Shown here piece after piece: positions 6,339-14,149 of a stretch of 21,512 bases of DNA (positions within the stretch are counted from its first letter, which is position 1; each line of letters opens with the position of its first letter). Under the pieces are notes generated by a model, which made no database searches, was not told where the DNA came from, and was given only the letters and a program-made list of their open reading frames with translations. Source of the stretch: a virus; the IMG/VR virus record IMGVR_UViG_3300030333_003585, positions 1 to 21,512 of that record. The stretch is one strand, 5' to 3'. The translations under genes were made by a program, and so were the position numbers.

Positions 6339-6805
6339 TTGTTCATCGCTCCAAAAATTTGCGGGCCACTGCCGCCAAACACTACAACCGCCGATGGGAA
6401 TGGAGCGCTATTGACGCTTCCACCAAACTTTAAACGGCCCTTGAGAAAATACACCTCGTTGGCTTTCATCACATAACTATGCCAATACTTTGTGTCTGTA
6501 CGCGCTGGAATAAGCATAACCACCTTGGAAACTCCATCCTTAGCAGTATTATATGCTTTCTGAATCCATTTGTCAATACCCCTTCCGTAAGGAGGGTTGA
6601 CAAAGGATACATGCCCAGACCAGTCTTTCGATAAGCCATCTTCTGCCTCAGTGTAGAAGTTGGCGCACTTTGTGTTGTGTGGATTCGCACATGGATCCAA
6701 ATCAAATGGCCCGAAGCGCCAGTTGAGCTTGTCAAAAAACTCTTGAGGGGTTGCCCACTCACCTGTCTTTGAACTAAACATTGTCTTTTGTGTTTCTTTA
6801 TTCAC
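6335..6805 (-). CDS. DNA N6-adenine methyltransferase, phage Dam type
   Basis: The 156-residue protein resembles the phage DNA N-6-adenine-methyltransferase family. It has the lead segment EWATPQEFFDKLNWRFGPFD, then DLDP (35-38, likely AdoMet-binding), the catalytic motif FVNPPYG (68-74) and FLKGRLKFGGS (120-130), all in the usual order and near the usual length. It transfers a methyl group from AdoMet to adenine in DNA. The start is a GTG at 6803-6805, chosen because AAGGAG (6811-6816) sits five bases upstream and overlaps the end of the second methylase gene; an ATG eight codons later is the alternative. A consensus promoter sequence lies inside this gene at 6548-6576. Confidence 0.9.
   Translation of the reverse strand: MNKETQKTMFSSKTGEWATPQEFFDKLNWRFGPFDLDPCANPHNTKCANFYTEAEDGLSKDWSGHVSFVNPPYGRGIDKWIQKAYNTAKDGVSKVVMLIPARTDTKYWHSYVMKANEVYFLKGRLKFGGSVNSAPFPSAVVVFGGSGPQIFGAMNK
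6548..6576 (-). promoter_or_regulatory. Perfect sigma70 consensus inside the methylase gene
   Basis: Minus strand: TTGACA (6571-6576), 17-base spacer, TATAAT (6548-6553), both exact. It encodes part of the methylase (around IDKWIQKAYNT), so it may be chance, but a perfect match with ideal spacing is rare. If used, it would start near 6541 and serve the zinc-ribbon, thioredoxin and guaB-like genes. Confidence 0.45.
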
Positions 6806-6806
6806 T

Positions 6807-7700
6807 TTAACTCCTTTTTACAATTAACAATTCGTGTGATTCTTTTTTAGTCTCGCCAGTCTCTTTGCGATTCTTGCCTATGCGAGTCTCTCCAAGCGAC
6901 ATTGAGTAATGCCAAGAGGGCTCTAGTATTTCAAAATCTGAATACCAATTCCTAACGACTTCACAATCATTATAAGACAAAACAAAGTCGCCTTGATGAT
7001 TCAAAAGCAAGTCTCTTAATTTAACATGATCAAAGTTATCATGATGCACAGGAATGTTTCGCATAGGATATATGCCTGAAAACATCTTGTTGTCTCTGTC
7101 GGGAGAAAGATAGTACGGCGGGTCAAGATAAAGAAAATCAGTTGAGTTGTTTTCTATCACCGCTTGAAAATCCGAATGCTTAACGGTCAAGTTTGGACAA
7201 CTGAACGATTTTACCCTGGCGATCGTTTTGTCCCACTTGTCTTGTTTCATGTAGATTTTTGATGGCCAACCTAAGAAACCAGGACCATACGAGCAATTAT
7301 GATTAAAGTAATAATACGCTGCGGCCTTAACATCGGGCAAGGTAATTACCTCGCGCCTGTAGTGATCCGATTTCCAGTCGTTCAGCATATCTTGGACTTC
7401 AGAGGTACACATTAGAACCTCCTTCACTATCTTATAGGCACTAGCGGTTGGCTCTATTCTCTCCAATTCGCGAGCTAACTCATCGGGCTTTTGAAGAAGT
7501 ACGTTCCAAAAGTTTACCAGCGTTGCAAAAATATCATAGCCAACCACAGTTTTGCCTGCGGATGCCCAATGCACCTCAAGAGATCCACCACCGATAAACG
7601 GAGACACTATCTTTTCGTAAGGCTCGACTAAAGGCGATATCTTGGCTAGTGCCTTTGATTTGCCGCCAGCATATCGTAGAATGGTCTTTTGGGGCTTCAT
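6807..7700 (-). CDS. DNA adenine methylase (D12 class, Dam/M.DpnII-like)
   Basis: The 297-residue protein has the D12-class layout. The AdoMet motif is at the N-terminus (ILRYAGGKSKALAKI, 7-21), then SPFIGGGSLEVHW (33-45), a variable target-recognition region, and the catalytic FLYLDPPYYLSP (189-200). Enzymes of this class methylate adenine, often in GATC, though the target here cannot be read. The ATG overlaps the stop of the upstream nuclease-like gene by ATGA. Two adjacent adenine methylases of different families suggest either two target sites or protection from host restriction. Length and motif order match functional family members. Confidence 0.93.
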   Translation of the reverse strand: MKPQKTILRYAGGKSKALAKISPLVEPYEKIVSPFIGGGSLEVHWASAGKTVVGYDIFATLVNFWNVLLQKPDELARELERIEPTASAYKIVKEVLMCTSEVQDMLNDWKSDHYRREVITLPDVKAAAYYYFNHNCSYGPGFLGWPSKIYMKQDKWDKTIARVKSFSCPNLTVKHSDFQAVIENNSTDFLYLDPPYYLSPDRDNKMFSGIYPMRNIPVHHDNFDHVKLRDLLLNHQGDFVLSYNDCEVVRNWYSDFEILEPSWHYSMSLGETRIGKNRKETGETKKESHELLIVKRS

Positions 7701-8350
7701 GCGATATAGTGCCTCAAGTTTGCTTTAAGTACCTCGATAAATTCACGACCCTTTGAGCCACCATGGGCACCTAGAACGAACGACTTCTTCTTAGAACGAT
7801 ACTCGTAGGTAAGAAGCTGCTTTTTAGAATTGCCACTAACAAAGTCTCCCTTAAGGCGGCCAGTATGCAACAAGCGCCACTCAATACGCTCACAGATAAA
7901 GTTAACCACGTCATCCATGTTGAAAAATACATGCTTTCCATCATCATATGAGTATGCCATAACATCACCTTTCTTAAGATACTTGTTCCAAAAACTCGGA
8001 GTCTTGAGAAAGTTTACCTGCTCTGCAAAAGAAACGCCATGATCTACGCATGTGGGACCATGACTTAGAATACGATATCTTTCCTTGTCCGTGAGTTCTG
8101 GCAAATTGCCTAGATGAATCTGGATCGTATTACCGCCCTTTACCGATACGCTTCGTGAAGACGAGCCAATATGACTATGCAGCTCTTCAAGAATCTCGTG
8201 ACCTTCGCGGATCTCGCAATCTGCTGAGGCACCAGAGTGGTTGATATCATCGTCTTCATATCCGTAAACGCGATTAAACTCTCTTTCTCTGGCATGGCCT
8301 CGTCGCTTTACTTGACTAGCTTGCTTAGATGACATTGCATGTCGGCTCAT
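7697..8350 (-). CDS. Unknown protein with PD-(D/E)XK nuclease-like pattern
   Basis: I do not recognise this 217-residue protein as a named family. The N-terminal third has features in the order expected of restriction-type nucleases: a helix with Glu24 (GHAREREFNRVYG), a strand with GASADCEI (Asp44), then SVSVKGGNTIQIHLG (67-81) with Lys71 and Gln77. The acidic residue normally two before Lys is Ser69. The remainder (90-217) is mixed and basic at the end, with SKKKSFVLGAHGG. It sits immediately before two adenine methylases with 4-base overlap, as a restriction enzyme gene might. It could be a restriction endonuclease, a DNA repair or recombination nuclease, or an inactive relative. The coding call is firm; the function is inference. 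Confidence 0.8.
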   Translation of the reverse strand: MSRHAMSSKQASQVKRRGHAREREFNRVYGYEDDDINHSGASADCEIREGHEILEELHSHIGSSSRSVSVKGGNTIQIHLGNLPELTDKERYRILSHGPTCVDHGVSFAEQVNFLKTPSFWNKYLKKGDVMAYSYDDGKHVFFNMDDVVNFICERIEWRLLHTGRLKGDFVSGNSKKQLLTYEYRSKKKSFVLGAHGGSKGREFIEVLKANLRHYIA

Positions 8351-8805
8351 TTGTCTGTGCTCCCTAGGGCTCCTGTGCCCCTGTTGCTAATTGTTTTAGG
8401 GTACTCATATAGTGTGCCCTCTGTATTTTCTTGCGGCTGGAAGTGTACAACCGGCATCATTACCAGTTGCGCGATCTTGTCGCCGTCTTGGATGACGCGA
8501 GTATCGCGCCCAACGTTATGGACATTGATGAACACTTCTCCATCGTAGCCCGAGTCAATCACACAAGCACCAACCACCAAGTTTAACTTGGCTGCCACGC
8601 TTGAACGATTCTTTACCTCCAGCATATAGCCGTGAGGCACACCAAAGCGCAAGCCAGTTGGCACCAGAGCGCTCTGGTTAGGGTGAACTGCGATAATCTC
8701 TCCCGGCTCCTTTGTTGAGTAGAACACATCTAGCCCAGCGTCCGATGGGTTCGCACGCTGTGGGCTGTGTGCATCTTCTCGCGTCTTGGTATATTCGATA
8801 ATCAC
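8347..8805 (-). CDS. dut: dUTPase (deoxyuridine 5'-triphosphate nucleotidohydrolase)
   Basis: The 152-residue trimeric dUTPase hydrolyses dUTP to dUMP and pyrophosphate, keeping uracil out of DNA and feeding dTMP synthesis. All five motifs are visible: DAGLD (22-26), NRSSVAAK (66-73), VIDSGYDGE (82-90) with the catalytic Asp84 and Tyr87, GDKIAQL (108-114), and RGTGALGST (142-150). In the last motif the usual Gly-Phe is Ala-Leu, so the base-stacking aromatic residue is missing. The start is a GTG (8803-8805) that overlaps the stop of the upstream gene as GTGA and follows a GGGAG site. Confidence 0.95.
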   Translation of the reverse strand: MIIEYTKTREDAHSPQRANPSDAGLDVFYSTKEPGEIIAVHPNQSALVPTGLRFGVPHGYMLEVKNRSSVAAKLNLVVGACVIDSGYDGEVFINVHNVGRDTRVIQDGDKIAQLVMMPVVHFQPQENTEGTLYEYPKTISNRGTGALGSTDK

Positions 8806-9050
8806 TCTTCTTCTCCCGAAAACATGTTGAAGTTCTCAACAACCTCGTCAATGTTTACCTTGCCCTTGTAAAGACGATATGCCTTCACAGCGGCTCGGAT
8901 CTCGTCAGTGTTGAGCCATCCGTTCTCACGGAACTCAGAACGAAGCTCTCGCTTCTGCTCCTTGTAGGGCTCGATACAATCTTCAATCGCCTTCAAGGAA
9001 CGAATGTATTCCTTGACATAGCGCTTTCTTTCTTCATTTGTTGCAGCCAT
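8802..9050 (-). CDS. Small helical protein, GapR/DUF2312-like pattern
   Basis: I place the start at the ATG at 9048-9050 (82 residues), because AGGAGGG lies just upstream at 9054-9060; a longer frame to 9104 would run through the promoter. Residues 5-42 form a charged helix likely to make a coiled coil, then GWLNTDEIRAAVKAYRLYKG (44-63) and a short acidic tail. The helix, Gly-aromatic, helix layout is reminiscent of the GapR/DUF2312 DNA-binding family, but this is a weak resemblance. It is the first gene behind the 9076-9104 promoter, followed by dUTPase, so it is likely made early. A nucleoid or DNA-binding role is inference. Confidence 0.8.
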   Translation of the reverse strand: MAATNEERKRYVKEYIRSLKAIEDCIEPYKEQKRELRSEFRENGWLNTDEIRAAVKAYRLYKGKVNIDEVVENFNMFSGEEE

Positions 9051-9053
9051 TAT

Positions 9054-9060
9054 CCCTCCT
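9054..9060 (-). promoter_or_regulatory. Ribosome binding site deciding an 82-residue start
   Basis: AGGAGGG on the minus strand, just before the ATG at 9048-9050. It shows that translation starts here and not at the longer in-frame start at 9104, which would lie upstream of the predicted transcription start. Confidence 0.8.
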
Positions 9061-9075
9061 ATTGGATACTTTATA

Positions 9076-9104
9076 AGTGTAGCAAAATGGCGGATGCCTG
9101 TCAA
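9076..9104 (-). promoter_or_regulatory. Strong sigma70-type promoter ahead of the dUTPase block
   Basis: Minus strand: TTGACA (9099-9104), 17-base spacer, TACACT (9076-9081), preceded by TGC (extended -10). The predicted start is near 9069. It is one of few true intergenic regions in the window and would drive the long string of overlapping genes down to the sigma-like regulator. Confidence 0.75.
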
Positions 9105-9111
9105 CGATTAT

Positions 9112-9804
9112 TTATAAATTAATGCCAAAAAGTTGTTGAACGAATTGACGGATGACATTATCTTTTTGCTCTTCAGTGTCAGCTTCGGAGAAGATATAAT
9201 TATACGTTCTTTTCTCGTTATCAATCTGCTGAGTAATATCATTCAATTTTGATTTCATCCATCTTGTTTGTTGATCATAGTTCTTTGGGAGCGGAATGTC
9301 AAGCCTCTCAGCAATATCAATCAGAATAAAATAATTCTTTTCTTTCAAAGCCGTGTTAGCGAGCTTAAAATCCTCTTCCATTGAACGCCTTTGCTTATAA
9401 TTATGTTTTAGAGGATCTATCTTATCAGGATGGATTTTCATCGCGATACTTTTAAATAATTTTGAGAACAAGTTGTGGATAGCGATTTCATCCTCAGTCA
9501 TTTGCACATCCTCGGTCTTTTCAGCGCTCATGGTAGAGGGCACTAAATCAGTACCGCTAGACTCAACTACAGGAACATCCCCTGATATTTCATCTTCAAT
9601 TCCGTATGCTTGTTTTATTTCTTCTTGATGTTTTTGATTTAATTCATCTAATGATACATCACGTTTCTTTAAAAAAGATTCATAGTATTCTTGAAAATCG
9701 GGTGCTGTCTCTCTATTCATACTTTTTGTCAGAGAAAGTTCCTCTTTCAAAAACTTGTATTCATTAAGAGTTTTTTTCCACTTTAATTTTTGATAAACAC
9801 CCAT
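9112..9804 (-). CDS. J-domain-like (DnaJ-type) protein
   Basis: The 230-residue protein carries the signature HPDK at residues 125-128 within LFKSIAMKIHPDKIDP, followed by a helix with FKLANTALKEKN, matching helices II and III of a J domain. That domain stimulates the ATPase of Hsp70 (DnaK). Here it is central: about 110 charged residues precede it and a helical tail follows, so it is unlike the usual DnaJ. It may recruit host DnaK to phage proteins or to the replication complex, as DnaJ does for phage lambda (inference). Its ATG (9802-9804) has no clear ribosome site, which is unusual in this window, so it may depend on coupling to the ClpP-like gene 18 bases upstream. J-domain identity rests mainly on the HPDK segment. 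Confidence 0.8.
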   Translation of the reverse strand: MGVYQKLKWKKTLNEYKFLKEELSLTKSMNRETAPDFQEYYESFLKKRDVSLDELNQKHQEEIKQAYGIEDEISGDVPVVESSGTDLVPSTMSAEKTEDVQMTEDEIAIHNLFSKLFKSIAMKIHPDKIDPLKHNYKQRRSMEEDFKLANTALKEKNYFILIDIAERLDIPLPKNYDQQTRWMKSKLNDITQQIDNEKRTYNYIFSEADTEEQKDNVIRQFVQQLFGINL

Positions 9805-9822
9805 GTCTATAAGTAGAACTTT

Positions 9823-10431
9823 TTATTTGAACTCAAAGTCTACTTTAACATCAATTTTCATTTCTGGAATCTTTAACTTGTTTGCCAGTTTATGCCGTTT
9901 AGCTTCTTTCGCGTCAAGAAACCAGTCTGCATGTCCTTTTTCATGAACAATATCAAGAAAATAATTTTCTTCATGGCCACAATTGGAAGCCATCATTTTA
10001 TACACCTTTTGATTTAGTCTCTCGACTTCTTTTGCATCAGCTTTGATCTCTTCGACTTTTCCCCACCCCATCGAACTAACATCGTGAATCATCACTGTAG
10101 CATCAGGGTCCATATACCTCATACCATCGAGGCCAAAGCTGAATAAAATAGCGCCACAAGACATGGCTTTGCCTTGCACAATCGTAGCTACCGGCAAAGT
10201 CGAGTGCTGGATGTCTGAGATCATAGACATAAGGCTATAAACCTGTCCTCCATAGCTATCAATAATAACGGGCACGACTGGCTGACCTGTGTTTTGAGCT
10301 TTCATCATTTGAGTTGAAAAATCCTTTGCGGAACTTTCATCAAACTTGTTAACGCGAATAATCACAGGAAGATTATCGTTTCTGAACTTCACCTCTTTAA
10401 GCAGAGGACTTGGTGTATAAATAATATTCAT
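9823..10431 (-). CDS. ClpP-like serine peptidase, complete catalytic triad
   Basis: This 202-residue protein is a second ClpP homologue. VVPVIIDSYGGQVYSLMSM (52-70) is followed by GKAMSCGAILFSFG (87-100) with nucleophile Ser91, ATVMIHDVSSMG (111-122) with His116, and HADWFLDAKEAKRHKLANK (167-185) with Asp169 in the triad position. All three catalytic residues are present, unlike the homologue at 2100-2729. The two are clearly diverged, not a recent duplication. ClpP peptidases act in a chamber with an unfoldase; none is visible here, so it may pair with a host ATPase or the other homologue (inference). It follows the polymerase gene by a few bases, with a weak AGGA site overlapping its end. 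Confidence 0.9.
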   Translation of the reverse strand: MNIIYTPSPLLKEVKFRNDNLPVIIRVNKFDESSAKDFSTQMMKAQNTGQPVVPVIIDSYGGQVYSLMSMISDIQHSTLPVATIVQGKAMSCGAILFSFGLDGMRYMDPDATVMIHDVSSMGWGKVEEIKADAKEVERLNQKVYKMMASNCGHEENYFLDIVHEKGHADWFLDAKEAKRHKLANKLKIPEMKIDVKVDFEFK

Positions 10432-10434
10432 TTT

Positions 10435-13400
10435 TTATCCTAATAGTCTGAATGTTTTACCTACAGCGTAGGTTGAAAAGCCCCAGTTGTCGTCGTACTT
10501 TAAGCGAGCCATATATGGGCGATTCAAGTGAATGCGATCCTTTTCGGGCTTAATGCCCCAACACCGGATGCGGGTGAGTTCATTGTTGCTGTCAATAACT
10601 TCAACAATCCAATAGTTCTTTCCGTTCTTTGTTTTTCTCGGAGTAATCTTGCGCGGGATAAACCAGCACACCTGTAACTCCTGATCAAACTCAGAGATCG
10701 GAGGCACAAACTTATCTTGTAGTCTCTGCACTGTGTCGGGTCGAATAACCAAGTTAATCGGGAATACGCCAGTCAAATCAGTCTTAAACTGGATAATCTC
10801 CTCCTCGGTGAAGTCGCCCTCTGGTCGGTAAAGTTCCAAATTCTCAGAAAATCTCTTGGGATTTTTTGGGCGGTCCACGATACAGGCAGACCAAAAGTGT
10901 TTTCTGCCAGTGAATCGATCGTCTACAATGTCATCTAGCGCACCACCACGACAGAGAGCATCAAGTGCCTTCTTGTTTAGCTTGCTGTATACGATCTCTT
11001 CTCGGAACAACAGATCCTCTGCGTTAGTGAACGGACGATGGGCGAGCACTTGTTCAATGGCCTTCTCCCCCAGTCCCTTGATAGATGTGAGTGGCTGGAT
11101 GAGCGTCTTCCCGTCTTCGCTGATCTCCCATACCTTCCCTGACTTGTTGATGTCCAGAGGCGCAATCTTAAAGCCGTACTTCTTCGCGATGTTGATTGCC
11201 TTTTCCTTTCTGCTCTCGGGCTCTTTGTCCAAGAACGCCGCCATCCACTCGGCAGGGTAGTAGTTGAACAGCCACGCACACTGGAACGAGATGATAGAAT
11301 AACTGACTGCATGAGACTTGTTGAAGCCATAGCCTGAGAAGAACTCAAACTTGTCCCATAGGTCTTGGGCAGCGTCACGGGGTATACCCTTGTCAACACA
11401 TCCTGTGATGAACTTCTTATGTAGCTTGCCTTTCACGCTGTTCTTTCCAGTCCCTTTCTTCGTCAAAACCTTCCGCAAAAGATTACCCTCGTCAAGAGTT
11501 AGACCACCCAGCTTGTGACCCAGCAGAGCAATCTGCTCTTGGAAAATCAGAAAGCCAAATGTCTCCTCTGTAATCTCGCGTGCCTCTTCCGATAGATAAG
11601 ACACATAGTGCGGCTGTTCCTTGGCATCGATGTAGTCTGCATCCACGCCAGCCGACAGAGGACCAGGGCGGAAGATAGACGTGATAGCCGAGATGTCAAT
11701 GATGCTGTTCGGCTTTGCCTTCGTGCAGAAGTTCTGTGCTCCGTGCTCTGTAAACTGGAAGACACCAGCCCACTTGCCTGGGTGAAAGATATTTTCATAC
11801 ACCTCTTGATCATTAAGATTTAACACATCAGGGTGCAGCTTCTCCATGTAGTAGTCTCGCACCTGTGCAAACGTTGGCTCTTCAACTCCGTGATGACGGC
11901 GCAGAATGTGATAGATTGCACCTTCCATCATCTTTAACGTAGACAGACCAAGCAAGTCAAACTTGATGAAGCCCATTGGCTCAAGGTGCCTGACGTTCTG
12001 ACCCTCTGCCCACGGAGCCTGTCGCACACCACCAGAGTTAATCAGCGGCATGCTGCTATCTAGGTTCTCTGCGATAACCACGCCACCAGCGTGACGTGAG
12101 CACGACCGCACCTGACCAACAAGACCTTCAACGTGCGCCCTGACTGCTGGATACTTGGCGAGGTAGCTTTGTAGCGATGGGGAGAACTCCATCACCTCTT
12201 CCCACGTGGGCGCATAGATACCAGCCTTGATGCCGTGCTTCTTCTTTGCCTCGGGTGTAGCCTCGCGCATCATCACGCCAGTCACTCGGTTTGCCTCGGT
12301 GAACGGGATGTCATAGAGCTTGGAGATGTCTTTAATCAACGATCTCAACTGAAGTGTGTTCCAGTTAGAGATTGGAGCAACGCAGTCGGCACCCCACATC
12401 TCCACCAGCTTCTCCTTCAGAGCCATACTATCGGACACATCATAGTCAATATCTGGGTAGTCTGTAGCATCTGACCGCAAGAAGCGAGAGAACAGCAGAC
12501 CATACTTGATAGGATCAACCTGCGTGATGCCCAGTGCATACGCCACCAGCGAACCAGCCGCAGAACCACGCCCAGGACCAGTCAGCATCATTGTGGACGC
12601 CACGTCAGCGATTGACTTCATGGTCAAGAAATACTTAGAGAAGCCTCGGTCATCAATAACATCTAGTTCGTGCTTAAGTCGCTGTACATACTCAGGGTTC
12701 TTATGTAGTTGTCGTTCCTTCAATCCCTCCAGCGCATACTGGACGAGTGCCTGTGTTGCCGTGTAGCCTGCTGGAACCACGAAGCTTGGGAGGCGCACCG
12801 TGTTGTCTGGAAAGAACTTTTCAATGCGGTCAAACGCAATACGATGCGACTCCTCAATGCTCTCGCGCACCAGCTCATCGTCGTATTCAAAGCCGCCCTC
12901 GGAAGCATACTTCTTATAGCTCTCCCACATCTGGTCGCCGTTCTTGGGATAAAGCTCGTAACCAACTTCTTCAACACCCTCGGGCAACTCAGACTCCATA
13001 TAATCTGGCAGTCCTCCCTTGCCTAGCCAGCCAAGACGAGTGTATAGTTCTCTGTCTCGCCAAGCATCTGGGTTGGGATAGTGGCTGTCGGCTGTGCTAA
13101 GAAGTTTAACGTTGTGCTTCTGCGCTGTCTGGATAATGTATTGGTTCAGCTTGTGTTGATCCTCTACGTTGTTCCATTGAATCTCGGCATACCAGCGATC
13201 ACCAAAGATATCTACCATCTTTTCAGTCGTCTCGCTCATCGCGTTAAGTACAGCCTCATCACCATCTTCGCGGTGCTCCCAGTAGTTTCCAGCATAGACC
13301 CCACCAAGACAAGCAGAGGCAGCGATGATGCCCTCGTTGTACTTCTTTAATAGCGCGTAATCAATGCGAGGATAGCGATAAAAGTTCTCTGGCTGGTAAG

Positions 13401-13863
13401 ACTCGGACACCAGTTTGAAGAGGTTGTTGAGCCCTGTCTGGTTCTGTGCGAGTAGCACAAGGTGACGACGGCGGCGAAGGATTCCTTGGACCTTCTTGCT
13501 TGCGCCTTCGTCCTCAACAGTCGCGCCTGACTGCTCGTCCTTCTTGATAGAGCGTGCACGCTTCTTGTCTTCCATAGCCTTCTCATATTCCTCTCGCCAC
13601 TCTTCCAGCGACGGGATGAAATACGCTTCGCAACCATAGATGGGCTTAAAGTCCTTGCCCTCTTCCTGCATCTTCTTGGCGTGCAGAACCTGATACGCTA
13701 GCCCGTTCATGTTTCCATGATCGGTGAGCGCCAATGCCTCTCCTCCATTCTCATAGCAAAAATCCATATGCGCCTGGGGATACCCAAGCGCATCAAAAAT
13801 AGAACCTGCTACACTATGAGCATGAAGGCCCACAAACTTGATCTTCGATGTCTTTCGACTCAT
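10435..13863 (-). CDS. dnaE: DNA polymerase III alpha subunit (DnaE type), with intact PHP site
   Basis: This 1142-residue replicative polymerase has the usual order: PHP domain (1-270), polymerase core, helix-hairpin-helix region (LTSIKGLGEKAIEQVL) and a C-terminal OB-fold (about 1040-1110). Core motifs are GPGRGSAAGSLVAY (429-442), PDIDYD (470-475) with catalytic Asp471 and Asp473, RHAGGVVI (590-597) and FDLLGL with Asp636. The PHP metal ligands appear complete: H14, H16, D24, H49, E79, H134, C185, D259, H261. Many dnaE relatives have lost some, so intrinsic 3'-5' proofreading is plausible. No separate exonuclease domain is inserted, so this is not PolC. The start is ATG 13861-13863 with GGGAG at 13869-13873; an upstream in-frame start at 13914 lies inside the previous gene. 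Confidence 0.95.
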   Translation of the reverse strand: MSRKTSKIKFVGLHAHSVAGSIFDALGYPQAHMDFCYENGGEALALTDHGNMNGLAYQVLHAKKMQEEGKDFKPIYGCEAYFIPSLEEWREEYEKAMEDKKRARSIKKDEQSGATVEDEGASKKVQGILRRRRHLVLLAQNQTGLNNLFKLVSESYQPENFYRYPRIDYALLKKYNEGIIAASACLGGVYAGNYWEHREDGDEAVLNAMSETTEKMVDIFGDRWYAEIQWNNVEDQHKLNQYIIQTAQKHNVKLLSTADSHYPNPDAWRDRELYTRLGWLGKGGLPDYMESELPEGVEEVGYELYPKNGDQMWESYKKYASEGGFEYDDELVRESIEESHRIAFDRIEKFFPDNTVRLPSFVVPAGYTATQALVQYALEGLKERQLHKNPEYVQRLKHELDVIDDRGFSKYFLTMKSIADVASTMMLTGPGRGSAAGSLVAYALGITQVDPIKYGLLFSRFLRSDATDYPDIDYDVSDSMALKEKLVEMWGADCVAPISNWNTLQLRSLIKDISKLYDIPFTEANRVTGVMMREATPEAKKKHGIKAGIYAPTWEEVMEFSPSLQSYLAKYPAVRAHVEGLVGQVRSCSRHAGGVVIAENLDSSMPLINSGGVRQAPWAEGQNVRHLEPMGFIKFDLLGLSTLKMMEGAIYHILRRHHGVEEPTFAQVRDYYMEKLHPDVLNLNDQEVYENIFHPGKWAGVFQFTEHGAQNFCTKAKPNSIIDISAITSIFRPGPLSAGVDADYIDAKEQPHYVSYLSEEAREITEETFGFLIFQEQIALLGHKLGGLTLDEGNLLRKVLTKKGTGKNSVKGKLHKKFITGCVDKGIPRDAAQDLWDKFEFFSGYGFNKSHAVSYSIISFQCAWLFNYYPAEWMAAFLDKEPESRKEKAINIAKKYGFKIAPLDINKSGKVWEISEDGKTLIQPLTSIKGLGEKAIEQVLAHRPFTNAEDLLFREEIVYSKLNKKALDALCRGGALDDIVDDRFTGRKHFWSACIVDRPKNPKRFSENLELYRPEGDFTEEEIIQFKTDLTGVFPINLVIRPDTVQRLQDKFVPPISEFDQELQVCWFIPRKITPRKTKNGKNYWIVEVIDSNNELTRIRCWGIKPEKDRIHLNRPYMARLKYDDNWGFSTYAVGKTFRLLG

Positions 13864-14149
13864 TCTTTCTCCCGGAAAATTTAATCCAAATACCCCATAG
13901 AATGGGGACTGCAATAGGGTGGAAGCACATTATCCAACTAATGGGTGCGCCCGTTAAGAACCAAGGATTGACGTTGTTTCCAAGCCAAATAAAGATTACA
14001 GGAAAGACAACATCTTCAACAATCTCCCATCCAATGAAAATTATCAAGAATGCTAGTCCGTGCTCTTTAAGAATGCTTTTAAAATGCGACCACTTAAAGT
14101 GATGTAGCTTATGGGTAATCCTATGCCACAAATTTTTAAGTATCTTCAT
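13814..14149 (-). CDS. Small integral membrane protein
   Basis: The 111-residue protein begins with a basic His-rich segment (1-28), then two hydrophobic stretches, about 31-57 and 64-90, that would span the membrane, and a charged tail with CGPSC near the end. No domain is recognised. It overlaps the polymerase gene by 50 bases and the upstream gene by 14, both unusually long overlaps here. The ATG (14147-14149) follows a GAGGAAGG site. A promoter-like sequence at 14173-14201 lies just before it. A membrane anchor for replication, a holin or a superinfection-exclusion protein are all conceivable; none is supported by motif. Confidence 0.7.
   Translation of the reverse strand: MKILKNLWHRITHKLHHFKWSHFKSILKEHGLAFLIIFIGWEIVEDVVFPVIFIWLGNNVNPWFLTGAPISWIMCFHPIAVPILWGIWIKFSGRKNESKDIEDQVCGPSCS
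13869..13873 (-). promoter_or_regulatory. Ribosome binding site deciding the dnaE start
   Basis: GGGAG on the minus strand, five bases before the ATG at 13861-13863. It fixes the polymerase start at the residue that precedes RKTSKIKFVGLHAHS, giving a normal-length PHP N-terminus. Confidence 0.8.

Noticed and set aside
9109-9116. TATAAATA on the minus strand (also at 16892-16899), like T4 late promoters
   Set aside because: The window is AT-rich and both copies lie in or at the end of coding sequence. No T4-type late sigma (gp55) is visible, and the first is next to a much better sigma70 promoter. Chance is sufficient.
9274-9302. TTGACA-17-TATGAT inside the J-domain-like gene
   Set aside because: It is fully coding, about 200 bases from the next gene, which has its own stronger promoter.
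10856-13350. Many plus- and minus-strand open frames within dnaE
   Set aside because: They are shadows of the polymerase reading frame, whose motifs run uninterrupted from end to end.
13864-13914. Longer N-terminus for dnaE
   Set aside because: The added residues overlap the membrane-protein gene and there is a clear GGGAG before the shorter start.
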